A stretch of 5,214 nt of DNA from Cyclobacteriaceae bacterium. GTDB lineage: Bacteria; Bacteroidota; Bacteroidia; Cytophagales; Cyclobacteriaceae. Location: contig JALOMN010000157.1 in NCBI GenBank assembly GCA_025455445.1, forward strand, positions 1 through 5,214, read 5' to 3'. A program made the position numbers and the translations under genes. The notes under the pieces are model-generated. The model was not told where the DNA came from. It did no database searches and was given only the letters and a program-made list of their open reading frames with translations. Of the stretch, positions 4,200 through 5,214 are shown piece after piece; within the stretch, counting starts at the first letter, position 1, and each line of letters opens with the position of its first letter.

Positions 4200-5214
4200 T
4201 TATCCCTTGTATGATATTCGATAGATAACATTGGCCTGATCATCTGAAACCAACATGGAGCCATCCGGTAATAGCAGTACATCCACAGGGCGGCCCCACA
4301 CCTTTTGAGTGGCTTCATTTAACCAGCCGCTGGCAAAAGTCTCATAAGAAACTGACTTGCTTCCAGCCACTTTAACCATACTTAGTTTATAACCACTCTT
4401 TTTAGAACGATTCCATGAACCATGCTCTGCCAAAATGATTTGATTATTATATTCTGAAGGAAACATTTTACCTGTATAGAATTTTATACCAAGCGGAGCC
4501 ACATGCGCTCCTAAATTTTGTGCGGGCGATGTGAATTCACTACATGCGCGCTTGCTTCCAAACTCAGGATCTTTAATAGTTCCTCCATGACAATATGGGT
4601 ATCCAAAGTGCAAGCCGCTCTTTGATGCTACATTAAGTTCGCACGGGGGTACATCATCCCCCATCATATCACGTCCATTATCAGTAAACCATAGATCTCC
4701 TGAAGTAGGATGCCAGGTAAAGCCAACGGTATTTCTCACACCACTGGCAAATAATTCAAGGCCAGTGCCATCAGCATTCATACGGTGTATGCTGGCATAT
4801 ATTGGTTCCTTTGACTCACAGATGTTACAAGGGGCTCCGATAGGCACATATAATTTACCATCCGGACCAAATGCAATATATTTCCAACCATGGTGCGTTT
4901 CCGTTGGTAACTTATCATTAATGACCTGCGACTTTCCGGGTGCATCAAGTTTGCTTTCTATATTTGAAAATTTATGAATGCGGCTTACCTCCGCTACATA
5001 TAAGTTCCCATCTTTATATGCCACGCCATTGGGCATATTAAGCCCCGAAGCTATCACCCACTTTTTGTCTGCTTTAAAATCACCATCTGTATCTTTTACG
5101 GCATATACTTTATCGCCATTGCGATTGCCTACAAATAAAGTTCCGCTTGGTGATAGCGCCATGGAGCGGGCATTATCTACTTCGGCATACACACTGATTG
5201 AAAAGCCCTTAGGA
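4200..5214 (-). CDS. sorbosone dehydrogenase / PQQ-type sugar dehydrogenase-like beta-propeller (5' end missing)
   Basis: The frame is open to the right edge of the window. Residues PKGFSIS precede the GTG at 5190-5192, so that GTG is internal (residue 1 for the numbering here) and the N-terminus, probably with an export signal, lies outside. The visible part matches the six-bladed propeller family of soluble PQQ glucose/aldose dehydrogenases and L-sorbosone dehydrogenase, in order: NARSMALSPSGTLFVG (7-22), THHGWKYIAFGPDGKLYV (99-116), GVRNTVGFTWHP (151-162), LWFTDNGRD (167-175), APLGIKFYTG (232-241), LAEHGSWNRS (254-263) and WGRPVDVLLLPDGSMLVSDD (299-318). By analogy with soluble glucose dehydrogenase, the His in HHGW may be the catalytic base, and RN in GVRN and the Asp in TDNGRD may contact PQQ. 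This assignment is inference. Cysteines cluster in GAPCNIC, VPPCELN, YCHGG and ACSEF and could form disulphides after export. The real substrate is unknown, and some homologues may not bind PQQ. The stop codon lies 15 nt from the terminator stem. Confidence 0.88.
   Translation of the reverse strand, partial: PKGFSISVYAEVDNARSMALSPSGTLFVGNRNGDKVYAVKDTDGDFKADKKWVIASGLNMPNGVAYKDGNLYVAEVSRIHKFSNIESKLDAPGKSQVINDKLPTETHHGWKYIAFGPDGKLYVPIGAPCNICESKEPIYASIHRMNADGTGLELFASGVRNTVGFTWHPTSGDLWFTDNGRDMMGDDVPPCELNVASKSGLHFGYPYCHGGTIKDPEFGSKRACSEFTSPAQNLGAHVAPLGIKFYTGKMFPSEYNNQIILAEHGSWNRSKKSGYKLSMVKVAGSKSVSYETFASGWLNEATQKVWGRPVDVLLLPDGSMLVSDDQANVIYRISYKG

Noticed and set aside
4765..4977. 70-codon plus-strand frame opposite the sugar-dehydrogenase-like gene
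   Set aside because: It is antisense to a strongly conserved coding region and has no promoter or terminator.
1..5214. search for a defence system, CRISPR array, insertion sequence or prophage
   Set aside because: No repeat array, transposase, integrase, terminal inverted repeats or toxin-antitoxin pair is visible; the recognised genes are housekeeping or secreted-protein genes.

Overview
The window looks like chromosomal DNA from a member of the Bacteroidota, probably a Cytophagales/Chitinophagales-like lineage. Four things point there. The DNA is moderately AT-rich. Promoter-like motifs match the Bacteroidota consensus (TTG, about 19-21 bp, TAnnTTTG). Genes lack clear Shine-Dalgarno sequences and have A/T-rich leaders. 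The family content also fits (DUF2911 secreted protein, Bacteroidota-style dCMP deaminase, E. coli-type MurB). It reads as an ordinary housekeeping and accessory region. I see no mobile element, CRISPR array, rRNA or tRNA.

Layout, left to right. (1) 2-469 (+): the 3' end of an unidentified, possibly propeller-like protein. (2) 509-1531 (+): complete murB for peptidoglycan precursor synthesis, 39 nt downstream. (3) 1680-1745 (+): a 21-codon gene for a peptide made almost only of Lys and Ala, with a plausible promoter, a stem-loop right after the stop codon and a strong intrinsic terminator. (4) About 1807-2043: an AT-rich stretch without a convincing gene. Two consensus-like promoters follow, then 2153-2467 (+), a 104-aa protein with a Lys/Ala-rich N-terminus and an unrecognised helical domain. 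(5) A bidirectional terminator at 2490-2521, then the dCMP deaminase gene on the minus strand (2520-3002). (6) Divergent from it, a two-gene unit on the plus strand: a secreted DUF2911 protein (3060-3608) and an unknown secreted protein that I restart at a GTG overlapping the preceding stop codon (3608-4117). (7) A second bidirectional terminator (4154-4184), then a sorbosone-dehydrogenase/PQQ-sugar-dehydrogenase-type propeller on the minus strand (4200-5214), cut by the window edge.

The genes form several short transcription units, separated by clear hairpin terminators, rather than one pathway. MurB serves cell-wall synthesis and dCMP deaminase serves dTTP supply. The DUF2911 pair and the sugar-dehydrogenase-like protein are envelope or secreted functions. 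The least ordinary part is 1600-2470, where two small basic Lys/Ala-rich proteins sit side by side, each with its own promoter and terminator. They may bind nucleic acid or act at the ribosome, but that is inference from composition only.
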